From NCBI GenBank assembly GCA_022562795.1, contig JADFOP010000012.1, positions 1-48,479 of the forward strand: DNA of 48,479 nucleotides, read 5' to 3'. A program made the position numbers and the translations under genes. Under the pieces are notes generated by a model. It saw only the letters and a list, made by a program, of their open reading frames with translations. It was not told where the DNA came from and ran no database searches. This DNA comes from Nitrospinota bacterium (GTDB lineage: Bacteria > JADFOP01). Positions within the stretch are counted from its first letter, which is position 1. Every line of letters begins with the position of its first letter. Positions 23,767 through 32,952 of the stretch are shown in pieces.

Positions 23767-24795
23767 CTACCCAAAGAAGACCTCGGCGGAGGCGAAGAAG
23801 TCGGGGTCTACCTGCTTTTTCTCCCGGAGGGCCTCGACCAAAGGCACAGGGACGATCTGGCCGCACTGGAGGGCTACCATCATTCCCCACTTGCCCTCCT
23901 CTGCCAGCTCCACCGCCTTCAGCCCGAAGCGGGTCGCCAAAACCCGGTCGAAGGCCGTCGGCGTTCCACCTCTTTGAATATGGCCCAGGATGGTCACCCT
24001 GGTCTCGATGCCCGTTCGCCGTTCGATCTCGGAAGCGATTACGTTTGAGATGCCCCCCAGGCGGACGTGGCCGAACTCATCAACACGGCTGTCCTGGGTC
24101 ACGAATTCACTGCCCTCTTTCGGCTTCACTCCCTCTGCCACCACTACGATAGAGAAGCTCCTGCCCCTCTCCTTGCGCCTTAGAAGGATGTCGCAGACCT
24201 CCTCCATGTCGAATGGCCGCTCGGGGATGAGGATGCAGTCGGCCCCACCCGCAAGACCCCCCACGGTGGCAATCCACCCGGCGTGGCGGCCCATGACCTC
24301 GACCACCATGACCCGATGGTGGGCCTCTGCGGTGGTATGGAGCCGGTCTATAGCCTCGCACACGATCTGACAGGCCGTATCGAAGCCGAAAGTCGCCTCG
24401 GTGGCCCCGATGTCGTTGTCGATGGTCTTGGGCACCCCGACCACCCCTAAGCCCCTATCGTTGAGCTTCGCGGCCACCCCCAGTGTGTCGTCGCCGCCGA
24501 CGGCGATTATGCCGTCGAGACCGAATTTCCGCCAGTTCTCCTCGAGCCGTTGGATAGACTCGTCGCTTCTAAAAGGGTTGGTCCGGGAGGTCCCCAGGAT
24601 GGTCCCCCCTTTGGGGAGAATGCCGCTCACCGAGTAGTCGGTCAGGGGCGAAGCTTCGCCCTCGATTAGGCCGGCCCAGCCCTGCTTGATGCCGAGCACT
24701 GAATGGCCGAGCTTGCCCGCTCTCCTAACGACGGCCCGGATGACCGCGTTAAGGCCGGGACAATCGCCCCCGCCGGTCAGAATGCCCAGGTGCAT
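23767..24795 (-). CDS. pfk: 6-phosphofructokinase, PPi-dependent signature
   Basis: 342 residues. Phosphorylates fructose 6-phosphate in glycolysis. The nucleotide-site residues that tell donors apart are D103 (VGGDDTLGV, where ATP enzymes have GGDGS) and K123 (VPKTIDNDI, where ATP enzymes have PGTIDND). Asp plus Lys at these two positions is the known signature of PPi-dependent enzymes, so this is predicted to use pyrophosphate and to work reversibly. Catalytic D126 and D128, VEVMGRHAGW and LGHIQRGGTPTAFDR are intact. GGAGGAGGA lies 8 bases before the ATG. It is the last gene of the minus-strand block with galT, glgA and the two-component pair. Confidence 0.9.
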   Translation of the reverse strand: MHLGILTGGGDCPGLNAVIRAVVRRAGKLGHSVLGIKQGWAGLIEGEASPLTDYSVSGILPKGGTILGTSRTNPFRSDESIQRLEENWRKFGLDGIIAVGGDDTLGVAAKLNDRGLGVVGVPKTIDNDIGATEATFGFDTACQIVCEAIDRLHTTAEAHHRVMVVEVMGRHAGWIATVGGLAGGADCILIPERPFDMEEVCDILLRRKERGRSFSIVVVAEGVKPKEGSEFVTQDSRVDEFGHVRLGGISNVIASEIERRTGIETRVTILGHIQRGGTPTAFDRVLATRFGLKAVELAEEGKWGMMVALQCGQIVPVPLVEALREKKQVDPDFFASAEVFFG

Positions 24796-24862
24796 AGCTT
24801 TCGTCCTCCTCCACCCGCCAAGCTAATGGGCGTCGGTTCGCTCCTGTCCCACGCTCCAGACA

Positions 24863-25219
24863 TCAGGTGGGCAAAAGGACCTTTCGCACCATTGCCTTTA
24901 GCTCGTCGAGGTCCGCCGACTTAACCACGTAGGCATCGGAGGCCCAAACGCTGAAATCCTGCTTGTATTCGCCGTAGGCGGTGACGATTATGACCGGCAA
25001 ATCCCGGTCTCTCTCCCTCAGGAGCCTAAGGAACTCGATGCCGTCGACCCCAGGCATCCGGATGTCCAGGGTGATGAGGTCGGGCCTTTCGGCTTCAATC
25101 TTCACCAGCGCTTCCTCTGCCGAGGCCGCAACAGACACCTCGTAGCCCTCATCGGCGAGCTCCTCCTTGTAAAGCAAGCGGATGTTCTCTTCGTCGTCGA
25201 TGACCAGAATCCGTTTCAT
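24863..25219 (-). CDS. Single-domain response regulator (CheY-like)
   Basis: 118 residues, receiver domain only. Acidic pocket D8/D9 (VIDDEEN), phospho-acceptor D52 (LITLDIRMPGVDG), the conserved Thr in IIVTAYGE and the Lys in AYVVKSADL are all present. There is no output domain, so it must act by protein contact or be a phosphate relay. Its start is 33 bases after the end of the GAF histidine kinase, the obvious cognate partner. Confidence 0.9.
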   Translation of the reverse strand: MKRILVIDDEENIRLLYKEELADEGYEVSVAASAEEALVKIEAERPDLITLDIRMPGVDGIEFLRLLRERDRDLPVIIVTAYGEYKQDFSVWASDAYVVKSADLDELKAMVRKVLLPT

Positions 25220-25251
25220 GACGTCGCTGCCTCCGAGCCGCGTAGCCTGCC

Positions 25252-27645
25252 TCAGCGCCCTTTCGGGGGGAGGCGCAATATGAACGTCACCCCCTCGCCC
25301 TCGCGGTTGATGACCTCAATCGCCCCGCCGTGGCCCCCGATTAGCCGCTTTGAGAGAGCCAGTCCGAGGCCCGTTCCCTCCCGCTTGGTGGTGAAGAAGG
25401 GATTGAAGATATTCTCTAGAACCTCCTGGGGAACCCCGCCACCGGTGTCGCTTATGGTGATAGCCACCCCCTCGCCGTCGGCCGTCGGCCACGGCTCGGT
25501 AATCACCGTCAACGTGCCGCCACCGGGCATGGCCTGCATGGCGTTGGCGAAGAGGTTGACGAAGACCTGCTTGAGCTGCTGGGAATCGGCCTCGATGGAG
25601 GGAAGGGTCGAGGAGAGATTGACATCGAGGGCAATCTGCTTGTCCTGAAAGTCCTCCCGGTAAATGTCGACCATGTCGCTCACAAGGGCGTTGATGCGGC
25701 AGGGCTCCAGCGACGGCGGCACCTGCTTGGAGTAGGACAGGACGTCGCCTAGGAGCGCCTCCAGGCGGTCCACCTCCCGAATGACGATGGAAGCGTAGTT
25801 CTTGTATGGAAAGTCCTCATCGAGCTTGCGGTGGAGGCGTCGGGCGAAGCCCCCGATGGTGGCCAGCGGGTTTCGGATCTCGTGGGCCAGGGCGGCCGTC
25901 ACCTCGCCCAGGGTCGCCATCCGCTCGCTCTCGATGAGGCGGCTTTGGACGGCACCGAGCTCGCCGGTCAGCTCCTTGAGCTTTTGGAAGAGCACAAGGT
26001 TTTCAATGGCAAGCCCCGCGTGGTTGGCGAAGCGGGAGAGGAAGTTGAGGTCCTCGTCTGTAATGGGCCTTTGGTTAAAGAGGTTATCGACTACGATGAC
26101 CCCGGTGACCTTGTCGGTGGCCATCAGCGGAACGGTGGCGAAGGCATCGGCCCCCAAGGCCTTCAGAAACTTCTCGTCCACCCTTGGGTCGGCCTGGGCG
26201 TCGGTGATGTTGAAGGCCTTCCTTTCACGAACCGTGAGACTCAATATCTCATCGGCCCGGTCCAGGGGCATGTTGAGGCTCCTTGCCATCCTGTCGAAGC
26301 GGCTCTCCCGGCCCACCAGCTGGCCGTCTGCGGCCGTGACCCACTCAAAGAGGCTTCGGCGCTCCTGGGCCAGGCGGCTCCAGATCTCGCCCGCCTCCTG
26401 AGCGCTATCGGGCCCCACCCCTCTCGTCCCCACCAGGGCGCCGGCCGCCTCGTCCACCATGAGAACCATCGCTCGGTTGAACCCGAAACCATCGCCCAGG
26501 GTCACGCAGGATAATATAATCTGCAAGAGCTTATCCAGGCTCATGGTGGTCCGCATGGCGTTGGAGATTTCGTAGAGGATGGAGAGCTCCCTAATCTTTA
26601 TAAGTTTCTCGCGGGCCAACCACTCCAGCCGCTCGTAGATGAAGGCGTTCTCGATGGCCGTGGCTGCATGGCTGGCGAAGGTGGAGAGCAGACGCTTGTC
26701 CGCGGCGCTGAAGGGGATCAAGCGGTCTGTCTCGGCGTCGCGCTTGCCGAACACCGTGAGGGCCCCTATGGCCCGTCCCTTGCTGATGATCGGGACGCAT
26801 AGCAGGGTCTGGAGCTCGCGCCCGAGTACGCCGGAATACCGAGGCTCGTGGGGCAAGTCGTCTACCCTCATCGGCGTGGCGGTGGCCACGACTTTGCCGG
26901 AAATCCCCTCGCCGAGCTTGAGCGGGGCAATCTCCCCAAGCGGCTGTGGCAGGCCGTAGGCGGCATTGACGAGGAGCTCGTTGCGGTCGAAGTCGACGAG
27001 CCGAAGGACGCTGGCCGTCGCCCTGGTCAGGTCCGAGCTGCTCTTGGCAATGAGGTTCAATACCTCGCTCAAGTCGAGGGTCGACGAGAGGGCCTGGCCC
27101 ACCTCGTAGAGGGCCGTCAGTTGGCTTAAGCGCTGGCGGGCCCGCTGGTAGAGCTGGGCGTGGCGGATTACGCTGGAGATTTGGTGGGCAACGGTCTGGA
27201 AGAACTCCACATCCCCTGGGCCGTAATCTCGCTCCTCGACGGCCTGGAGGTAGATGCACCCTATGGCCTTCTCCTCATCGATTATGGGCACACAGAGCAT
27301 GGACTTATATCGTTCCTCACCCGTCTCGGGAACGTAGAAGAAGCGCGGGTCCTTAGAGGCGTCCCTAAGAGCGATGGGCTGCTTGGTGGCTACCACGGTG
27401 CCCGTGATGCCTACCCCCTGTTTCAGGCGGACCCGCCCGACCGCCTCGGGGTTGAGACCCGTGGTGGCTTGCAGCACCAAGTCATCGGTCTCCTCGTCCA
27501 GGAGCACGATGGCGCACACGTCGGCTTGAAACCGCCCGCCCAGCATCTCAACGATGCCGTCGAGACGCTCCTGGAGGTCCATCGTGGAGTTGGCGATCTT
27601 CGCCACCTCGCCGACAATCTCCAGTTCCGCCCTCTCGGTTATCAC
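25252..27645 (-). CDS. Cytosolic sensor histidine kinase with three GAF domains
   Basis: About 797 residues: GAF1 (about 20-170), GAF2 (about 185-345), GAF3 (about 365-540), a short coiled coil, HisKA with H588 (ALAHEIRNPLATIGG), and HATPase with the N box near 697 (VNLFANAMQAMP), DTGGG at 733-737, and GTGLGLALSK. No membrane helices, so the signal is intracellular, for example a small ligand or redox state. I place the start at GTG 27645, with GGGAG 8 bases upstream and 13 bases after the glgA stop. A longer frame to 27756 would run into glgA and adds no conserved sequence. It sits between glgA and pfk, suggesting a carbon or energy signal. Confidence 0.88.
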   Translation of the reverse strand: MITERAELEIVGEVAKIANSTMDLQERLDGIVEMLGGRFQADVCAIVLLDEETDDLVLQATTGLNPEAVGRVRLKQGVGITGTVVATKQPIALRDASKDPRFFYVPETGEERYKSMLCVPIIDEEKAIGCIYLQAVEERDYGPGDVEFFQTVAHQISSVIRHAQLYQRARQRLSQLTALYEVGQALSSTLDLSEVLNLIAKSSSDLTRATASVLRLVDFDRNELLVNAAYGLPQPLGEIAPLKLGEGISGKVVATATPMRVDDLPHEPRYSGVLGRELQTLLCVPIISKGRAIGALTVFGKRDAETDRLIPFSAADKRLLSTFASHAATAIENAFIYERLEWLAREKLIKIRELSILYEISNAMRTTMSLDKLLQIILSCVTLGDGFGFNRAMVLMVDEAAGALVGTRGVGPDSAQEAGEIWSRLAQERRSLFEWVTAADGQLVGRESRFDRMARSLNMPLDRADEILSLTVRERKAFNITDAQADPRVDEKFLKALGADAFATVPLMATDKVTGVIVVDNLFNQRPITDEDLNFLSRFANHAGLAIENLVLFQKLKELTGELGAVQSRLIESERMATLGEVTAALAHEIRNPLATIGGFARRLHRKLDEDFPYKNYASIVIREVDRLEALLGDVLSYSKQVPPSLEPCRINALVSDMVDIYREDFQDKQIALDVNLSSTLPSIEADSQQLKQVFVNLFANAMQAMPGGGTLTVITEPWPTADGEGVAITISDTGGGVPQEVLENIFNPFFTTKREGTGLGLALSKRLIGGHGGAIEVINREGEGVTFILRLPPKGR

Positions 27646-27658
27646 CGGTAGATCTCCC

Positions 27659-29134
27659 TCATCGGGCCGCCGCAGCCGACGCAATCGCTCGCCTGTAGAG
27701 AGCGTCGTAGGCCCGAGCCGAAGCGCCCCAGGAGAAATCCTGGGCCATTGCTTCATTGACGATGCGCCCCCAGGCTTTCTGATCCGAGTAGAGGCGGCAG
27801 GCTCTGGCGACCGCCTCCACCATCTCTTCTGCGACGTATGAGCGAAACTTAAAGCCCGTGCCCTCGCCCCGCTCCTCGCTGTAGTCGACGATAGTGTCCT
27901 CCAGGCCCCCCGTGGCCCGGACTACGGGTATGGTGCCGTACTTGAGCGAGTAGAGTTGGTTGAGCCCACAGGGCTCGTAGCGTGACGGCATGAGGAACAT
28001 ATCGGCGCCCGCCTCAATCCGGTGGGCGAGCCCCTCGTCGAATCCCAGCATGAGCCCAAGCTTTTTTGGGTAGCGCTCGGCCGCTTCCTGAAGGGCTTCG
28101 TGGTAGACGGCCTCGCCGCTTCCGAGGATGACGAGCTGGAGGCCAAGGGCCATGAGCCGTCCCATCGCCTCGACTATCAGGTCCAACCCCTTTTGGGCGG
28201 CTAGGCGCGAGACGATCCCGACAAGCGGAGTGTCCGCCCTGGCGGGGAGCCCCATTTCTTTCTGAAGGGCCTTTTTGCATGCCGCTTTGCCCGCCAGATC
28301 GTCGGGCGTATAGTTGGCCCCAAGGTGTAAGTCGGTCGCCGGATTCCAGACTTCGTAGTCGATGCCGTTGACGATGCCGTATAGGTCAGCGGAGCGGTGG
28401 CGCAACACTCCGTCAAGGCGGTGGCCGAACTCTTCAGTCTGAATCTCCTTGGCGTAGGTCTCGCTCACGGTGCTCAAGACGTCGGCGAATATCAACCCTC
28501 CCTTGAGGAAGTTGAGCTTGCCGTAGAACTCCAGCCCGTCAATGGTAAAGAGCTCCCAGCCGAGGCCCGTCATGGGCATATCCAGATGCCAGAAGAGGCC
28601 CTGGTAGCCAAGATTGTGGACGGAAAAGACCGTGGCCAGCCCTGCCAGCGCCGAATCCTCCCGGTAGAGGGTTTTCAGATACACCGGGGCAAGGCCAGTC
28701 TGCCAGTCGTTACAGTGGAGCACCTGAGGCCCGAGGTCGAGGGCTTTGATGGCTTCCAGCACCCCCCTGGAAAAAAAGATGAACCGCTCCGCGTTATCGT
28801 GATAGTCGCCCTCTGGAGTGCCGTAGAGTGCGGGACGGTCGTAGTAGGAGGGCTTCTCGATGAAGTAGACAGGCACCCCTCCGTCGAGGGCGCCTTCGAG
28901 CAGTTCGGCCTTCTCGATCCGCCCGGCGATGGGCACCTCGATGCTTACGCCGAGCCGGCGAAGACCGTGGCGCTCCACATCGACCATCTGATAGCGGGGC
29001 ATGATAACCGCGACACGGTGGCCCAGCGCCCGCAGGGCCTTGGGCAGGGCGCCGGCTACATCTGCAAGGCCCCCGGTCTTAGCGAAGGGGGCAACTTCGC
29101 TGGCGGCGATACATATCTTAAGGGGTTCATTCAT
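27659..29134 (-). CDS. glgA: Glycogen synthase GlgA (GT5)
   Basis: Extends alpha-1,4-glucan from ADP-glucose. 491 residues. The N-terminal KTGGLADVAGALPKAL loop binds the donor. Other hallmarks: LHCNDWQTGLAPVYL, VFSVHNLGYQGLF, YGIVNGIDYEVWNP, GIVSRLAAQKGLDL and MPSRYEPCGLNQLYSLKYGT. AAAGGTG precedes the ATG. galT lies 80 bases upstream on the same strand. GlgB and GlgC are not in the window. Confidence 0.96.
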   Translation of the reverse strand: MNEPLKICIAASEVAPFAKTGGLADVAGALPKALRALGHRVAVIMPRYQMVDVERHGLRRLGVSIEVPIAGRIEKAELLEGALDGGVPVYFIEKPSYYDRPALYGTPEGDYHDNAERFIFFSRGVLEAIKALDLGPQVLHCNDWQTGLAPVYLKTLYREDSALAGLATVFSVHNLGYQGLFWHLDMPMTGLGWELFTIDGLEFYGKLNFLKGGLIFADVLSTVSETYAKEIQTEEFGHRLDGVLRHRSADLYGIVNGIDYEVWNPATDLHLGANYTPDDLAGKAACKKALQKEMGLPARADTPLVGIVSRLAAQKGLDLIVEAMGRLMALGLQLVILGSGEAVYHEALQEAAERYPKKLGLMLGFDEGLAHRIEAGADMFLMPSRYEPCGLNQLYSLKYGTIPVVRATGGLEDTIVDYSEERGEGTGFKFRSYVAEEMVEAVARACRLYSDQKAWGRIVNEAMAQDFSWGASARAYDALYRRAIASAAAAR

Positions 29135-29214
29135 CGCTCAGGCACCTTTCCCGCCTCGGAGACGGGGCAACGCGGACATGTGCGCCACCCTCGCCGGGGG
29201 CGGCGCTCCGCAAC

Positions 29215-30213
29215 TCAATCGTTCGCCTCCCGAAGATATTCGGCGGCCTCCTCAGGAGGGGTCGGGTTGATGTAGAACCCTGTGCCCCATTCGAATCCGG
29301 CGACCTTGGTCAGCTTGGGGATGATTTCGATGTGCCAGTGGTAGTACTCCAGGTTGAACCCGGTCACGGGCGAGGTGTGGATAATCAGGTTATACGGCGG
29401 ATTATCAAGCACGGCATCTAGCCGCCGCATGATGTCCCTAAGGAGACTCGCCAGATAATCGAAGCCCACCTTCTCGGTGTCCTCGTAGTGGGAGATGTGG
29501 ACCTTTGGCAGCACCCACGTCTCGAAGGGAAACCTGCTGGCGAACGGGGCGATAGCAATAAAGTTCTCGTTTTCGGTAATGACGCGTCTCTTGCCCATCT
29601 GTTCCTGATGGATGATGTCGCAAAAGATGCACCGCTCTTTGTTGGCGAAGTGCGCCTTGGCGCCGTCCATTTCCTCGGCCACCCGCTTCGGGACGATGGG
29701 AAGGGCGATGAGCTGGGTGTGGGGATGTTCCAGGCTCGCACCGGCGGCGTCTCCGTGGTTCTTGAATATGAGGATGTACTTGAACCGCTCGTCGCGCTTC
29801 AGGTCCTCAATGCGCTCCTGGAAGGACTGGAGCACCTCCTCCATGTTGGCCTGCGAAATAGTGGACCAAACGGAACCGTGGTCGGGGGTTTCTACGATAA
29901 CCTCGTGAGCCCCAATGCCCCTCATCATATCGTACATCCCTTCTCCGACCCGGCCCAGGTCGCCTTCAACCATGAGGGCCGGAAATTTATTTGGCACCAC
30001 CCTAACGCGCCAGCCTTCAGTGTCGGGAGAGGTGTCGGACGGACGATAAGCCAGCACTTCAGGCGGGGTCTTGTCTTCGTTGCCGTAGCAAAAAGGGCAA
30101 AACCCGCCCGCTTTCGGAGGCTCCGGGGCGGAGAAGTCGCTCGGCCGCTTGCCACGTTCGGTGGCGATGATTACCCACCGATCTATAATAGGGTCTCTGC
30201 GAAGCTCCGTCAT
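29215..30213 (-). CDS. galT: Galactose-1-phosphate uridylyltransferase-type enzyme GalT
   Basis: 332 residues of the HIT-like GalT family: transfers UMP between hexose 1-phosphates. Zn site C39 and C42 (FCPFCYGNE), active-site H163-P-H165 (LEHPHTQLI), EVIVETPDHG, a second CIFCDI pair, RFPFETWVLPK and the C-terminal YYHWHIEIIPKL. Pairing with glgA suggests a role in sugar phosphate and glycogen metabolism rather than galactose catabolism alone; some relatives act as ADP-glucose phosphorylases. The ATG at 30213 has AAGGGGAG upstream; an in-frame extension to 30300 is not conserved. Its promoter (30299-30328) lies in that extension. Confidence 0.92.
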   Translation of the reverse strand: MTELRRDPIIDRWVIIATERGKRPSDFSAPEPPKAGGFCPFCYGNEDKTPPEVLAYRPSDTSPDTEGWRVRVVPNKFPALMVEGDLGRVGEGMYDMMRGIGAHEVIVETPDHGSVWSTISQANMEEVLQSFQERIEDLKRDERFKYILIFKNHGDAAGASLEHPHTQLIALPIVPKRVAEEMDGAKAHFANKERCIFCDIIHQEQMGKRRVITENENFIAIAPFASRFPFETWVLPKVHISHYEDTEKVGFDYLASLLRDIMRRLDAVLDNPPYNLIIHTSPVTGFNLEYYHWHIEIIPKLTKVAGFEWGTGFYINPTPPEEAAEYLREAND

Positions 30214-30298
30214 CTTGACTCCCCTTGCTGAGGGATTTGTTCGGGCAAGAACTGCACTTCTCGGTAGGGGCGCGCATCCCCACATCCCTCTTACCGTC

Positions 30299-30328
30299 AT
30301 TCTAGAGAAGTCATACCAGTCTAGTCAA
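30299..30328 (-). promoter_or_regulatory. Sigma-70 promoter of the galT-glgA block
   Basis: TTGACT (30328-30323) and TAGAAT (30304-30299) on the minus strand, 18 bases apart: 5 of 6 matches in each box. Predicted start near 30292, leaving a leader of about 78 bases. Confidence 0.75.
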
Positions 30329-30363
30329 CGAAAAATCCCGCCTCGTCGAACGGGCGAAATCCC

Positions 30364-30392
30364 TTGGTGTCGGATTAGCTATGTGCTACACT
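30364..30392 (+). promoter_or_regulatory. Sigma-70 promoter of the tmk operon
   Basis: TTGGTG (30364-30369) and TACACT (30387-30392), 17 bases apart. The predicted start lies about 16 bases before the tmk ATG. Confidence 0.65.
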
Positions 30393-30414
30393 TTCTGAAA
30401 GAGAGGATTGGCTC

Positions 30415-31089
30415 ATGCCCGGAGGCTGTGTGTCGGGGCAGTTTGTCACACTTGAAGGTGTTGATGGAAGCGGCAAGAGCACGGTCTTGGGCAGATTGGG
30501 AGAGGCCCTGGCGGCCCAAGGCTACCCTGTGACGATGACCCGCGAGCCTGGCGGGACCGCCATAGGGGGGGGCATTCGGGCGGTTCTCCTGGATGTGGAA
30601 TCAGCCGGCATGAGCCCCATGTGCGAGGCGCTGCTCTACGCCGCCGACCGGGCCCAGCACGTAGCCGAGGTAATTCAGCCGGCCCTGGAGGCGGGCAAAC
30701 TCGTGCTGTGCGACCGGTTTACGGACTCAACGCTCGTCTACCAGGGCAGCGGTCGCGGTCTCGACCGGACCTGGCTGGAGCGGCTCTGCGACGTGGCAGC
30801 CGGCGGACTGGTTCCCGACATGACCCTACTGCTGGACCTCCCCGTAGAGGAAGGGCTTCAGCGCCTGCGCCGTCGGAGGACCTCCCAGGACGAGGGCCGC
30901 CATGAGGCCCGCCTCGATGAAGAGACTATCGCCTTCCACAGCCGTGTGCACGAAGGCTATAGAGCGCTTGCCGAGGCCAACCCGGAGCGGTTTACCATCG
31001 TTGACGCCTCCCTACCGGTGGATGATGTGGTGCGAGCCTGCCTCGAGGCCCTGGCCCCCGTGCTGGTCTCCGTAGGAGTCTCACCGTGA
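30415..31089 (+). CDS. tmk: Thymidylate kinase
   Basis: Phosphorylates dTMP to dTDP. 224 residues. P-loop EGVDGSGKST (residues 14-23), TREPGGTAIG, CDRFTDSTLVYQG and a lid with RRRRTSQDEGR. First gene of a coupled set: its stop overlaps the holB start by 4 bases (GTGA). The tmk-holB-ricT order is common in bacteria and links nucleotide supply with replication. Confidence 0.95.
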   Translation: MPGGCVSGQFVTLEGVDGSGKSTVLGRLGEALAAQGYPVTMTREPGGTAIGGGIRAVLLDVESAGMSPMCEALLYAADRAQHVAEVIQPALEAGKLVLCDRFTDSTLVYQGSGRGLDRTWLERLCDVAAGGLVPDMTLLLDLPVEEGLQRLRRRRTSQDEGRHEARLDEETIAFHSRVHEGYRALAEANPERFTIVDASLPVDDVVRACLEALAPVLVSVGVSP

Positions 31090-32090
31090 CGTTCCACAGT
31101 ATCGTCGGCCACGCCCGCGTCCTGGAGCGGCTCCGCCGCTCGCTGGCCGTTGAACGCGTGGCCCACGCTTACCTATTCGTCGGTCCCACCGGCGTCGGCA
31201 AAGCCACCGTGGCGCGGGCCTTCGCCGCGGCGCTGACATGCCCAGAGGAGCCGGGCGAGGGCTGCGGGACGTGTTCTAGCTGCCGAAGGCTGGCCGCCGG
31301 AGGCCACCCCGACGTCCACGTGGTGGAGCCCGATGGCCAAGAGGTGAAGATCGACCAAGTCCGGGCCCTTCAAGGCGCCCTCGCCTATCGGCCCGCGGAG
31401 GCGCAACGGGCCGTGGCCATAGTTCCGCAGGCAGAGCGGCTGACGCTGGAGGCGTCCAACGCCCTGCTAAAGACACTGGAGGAGCCACCCGGTGAGACGG
31501 TCGTGGTGCTGGTGACCCCGACCGCTTCCCTGCTGCCTTCGACTGTGGTATCTCGCTGCGAGCAGGTCAGCTTCACCCCGCTGCCTCCGGAGGAGCTGGC
31601 CTCCTTCTTGGTGGAGCGACGGGGGCTTACGGCCGAGGCCGCTAGGCTGACCGCAGCCCTGGCGGCCGGGCGCGTCGGCCAGGCGCTGGAGGCCGAGGTG
31701 GGCGAGCTCAAGGCCATGCGGGAGCGGGCGTGGCAGTTTTTGGCCGCAGCCGCCGACGGCCCTGGGTCGGTGCTGGCCTGGAGCCGAAAAAGCGTCGAGG
31801 AGATGCGCCGTGACCGCTCCAGCCCCAAGGCAGAAGGCCTGGAGTTGAGCTCGGCTCTCCTCAGCCTGGCCCGCGACATTATATTGACCCAGGCCGGCCA
31901 GCTCGACCGACTGATCCACGCCGATCTGGCAGACCGGTACTCGGCGCTTCCTGCGGCCCGTCGGCCGGCGGCAGCCCAAGCCATGTTCGAAGCCGTCCAG
32001 GTCGCCCGAAGCCGCCTGAAAAGGAACCTTAATCCCCAGCTGGTCTACGAGACGATGGGGCTTGCCATCGCCGAGGCCAACCGGGGTTAA
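31086..32090 (+). CDS. holB: DNA polymerase III delta-prime subunit
   Basis: Clamp-loader subunit. 334 residues. The P-loop region GPTGVGKAT is at 33-41, the four zinc cysteines at C52, C60, C63 and C66 (CPEEPGEGCGTCSSC), followed by KIDQVRALQGALAYRP, NALLKTLEEPPGETV and the VSRCEQV motif equivalent to the SRC arginine finger. The C-terminal third is the less conserved helical collar. GTG start in overlap with tmk. Confidence 0.93.
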   Translation: MTFHSIVGHARVLERLRRSLAVERVAHAYLFVGPTGVGKATVARAFAAALTCPEEPGEGCGTCSSCRRLAAGGHPDVHVVEPDGQEVKIDQVRALQGALAYRPAEAQRAVAIVPQAERLTLEASNALLKTLEEPPGETVVVLVTPTASLLPSTVVSRCEQVSFTPLPPEELASFLVERRGLTAEAARLTAALAAGRVGQALEAEVGELKAMRERAWQFLAAAADGPGSVLAWSRKSVEEMRRDRSSPKAEGLELSSALLSLARDIILTQAGQLDRLIHADLADRYSALPAARRPAAAQAMFEAVQVARSRLKRNLNPQLVYETMGLAIAEANRG

Positions 32091-32115
32091 CCATAGACTA
32101 AGAAGGGAGAGATCG

Positions 32116-32943
32116 ATGATTAACCTCGTCAGCATTCAGCTTTCCGACCACGGGAGGCTCTATCAATGCGAGGACCCCAACCTCTGCCTATCCATCGCAG
32201 ACCCTTGCATCGTTGAGAAGCAGTTCGCCGAGATCGCCTTCGGCCACATGGCGAGCAACTACATGCGCATACCCCGAGAGACATTCAAGAAGGATCCGTG
32301 GAAGGTCCTCCGGAAGGCGACCGATAAGGACCTTAATATGCAAGAGCGCAACGAGCGGATGGAAAAAGAGGCGATCTCCTCCTGTAAGGAGCTCGTTTCC
32401 ACCCACAACCTCTCCATGAAGCTGGAACAGGTCTCCTTCGCCTTTGATGCAAAGAAGGCGACTTTTTACTACACCGCCGAGGAATGGATCGATTTCCGCC
32501 AGCTAGTGCGCGACCTTGCCAAAGAGTTCAAGGTCCGAATCGAGATGCGCCAGATAGGGGCTAGGGACTTAGCCTCGCTGATGGGAGGATGCGATACCTG
32601 CGGCGAACAGTTATGCTGCACCCGCAATCTAAAGGAGCTAAAGCCGGTCCCCATTCGTGCGGCCAAAGACCAGAACTTCACAGGCAACCCGGACAAGCTC
32701 ACCGGCGTGTGCGGGCGCCTAAAATGCTGTCTTCTCTACGAGCACCCCAACTACATCGCCGTCAAGGGCTCCATGCCCAGCCCTGGGAAAACTGTGCGCC
32801 TACCCGAGGGGAAAGGCCGGGTCGCCAAGATAGACATCGTCCGAGAAGAGGTTCTCGTGATCCTCGAAGATGGGAGCCAGGTAGCCGTTCGCGGCGACCG
32901 CGCCACCGACCTCACTTTCCCCAACGGGCCCACCGACGGGTAG
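32116..32943 (+). CDS. ricT: PSP1-domain protein RicT
   Basis: 275 residues, the RicT/YaaT family. Two cysteine groups are present: C159, C162, C167 and C168 (GGCDTCGEQLCC), and C199, C204 and C205 (GVCGRLKCCLLYE), which in characterised Ric complexes bind a [4Fe-4S] cluster. The PSP1 core (FYYTAEEWIDFRQLVRDLA) precedes them. In Firmicutes RicT with RicA and RicF controls RNase Y processing; the role outside them is not established. AGGGAG stands 6 bases before the ATG. holB lies immediately upstream, the same neighbourhood as in Bacillus. Confidence 0.92.
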   Translation: MINLVSIQLSDHGRLYQCEDPNLCLSIADPCIVEKQFAEIAFGHMASNYMRIPRETFKKDPWKVLRKATDKDLNMQERNERMEKEAISSCKELVSTHNLSMKLEQVSFAFDAKKATFYYTAEEWIDFRQLVRDLAKEFKVRIEMRQIGARDLASLMGGCDTCGEQLCCTRNLKELKPVPIRAAKDQNFTGNPDKLTGVCGRLKCCLLYEHPNYIAVKGSMPSPGKTVRLPEGKGRVAKIDIVREEVLVILEDGSQVAVRGDRATDLTFPNGPTDG

Positions 32944-32952
32944 GACCGCGCC

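Noticed and set aside
27646-27756. N-terminal extension of the three-GAF kinase into glgA
   Set aside because: GTG 27645 has a ribosome site right after the glgA stop; the extension is a shifted translation of the glgA 3' end.
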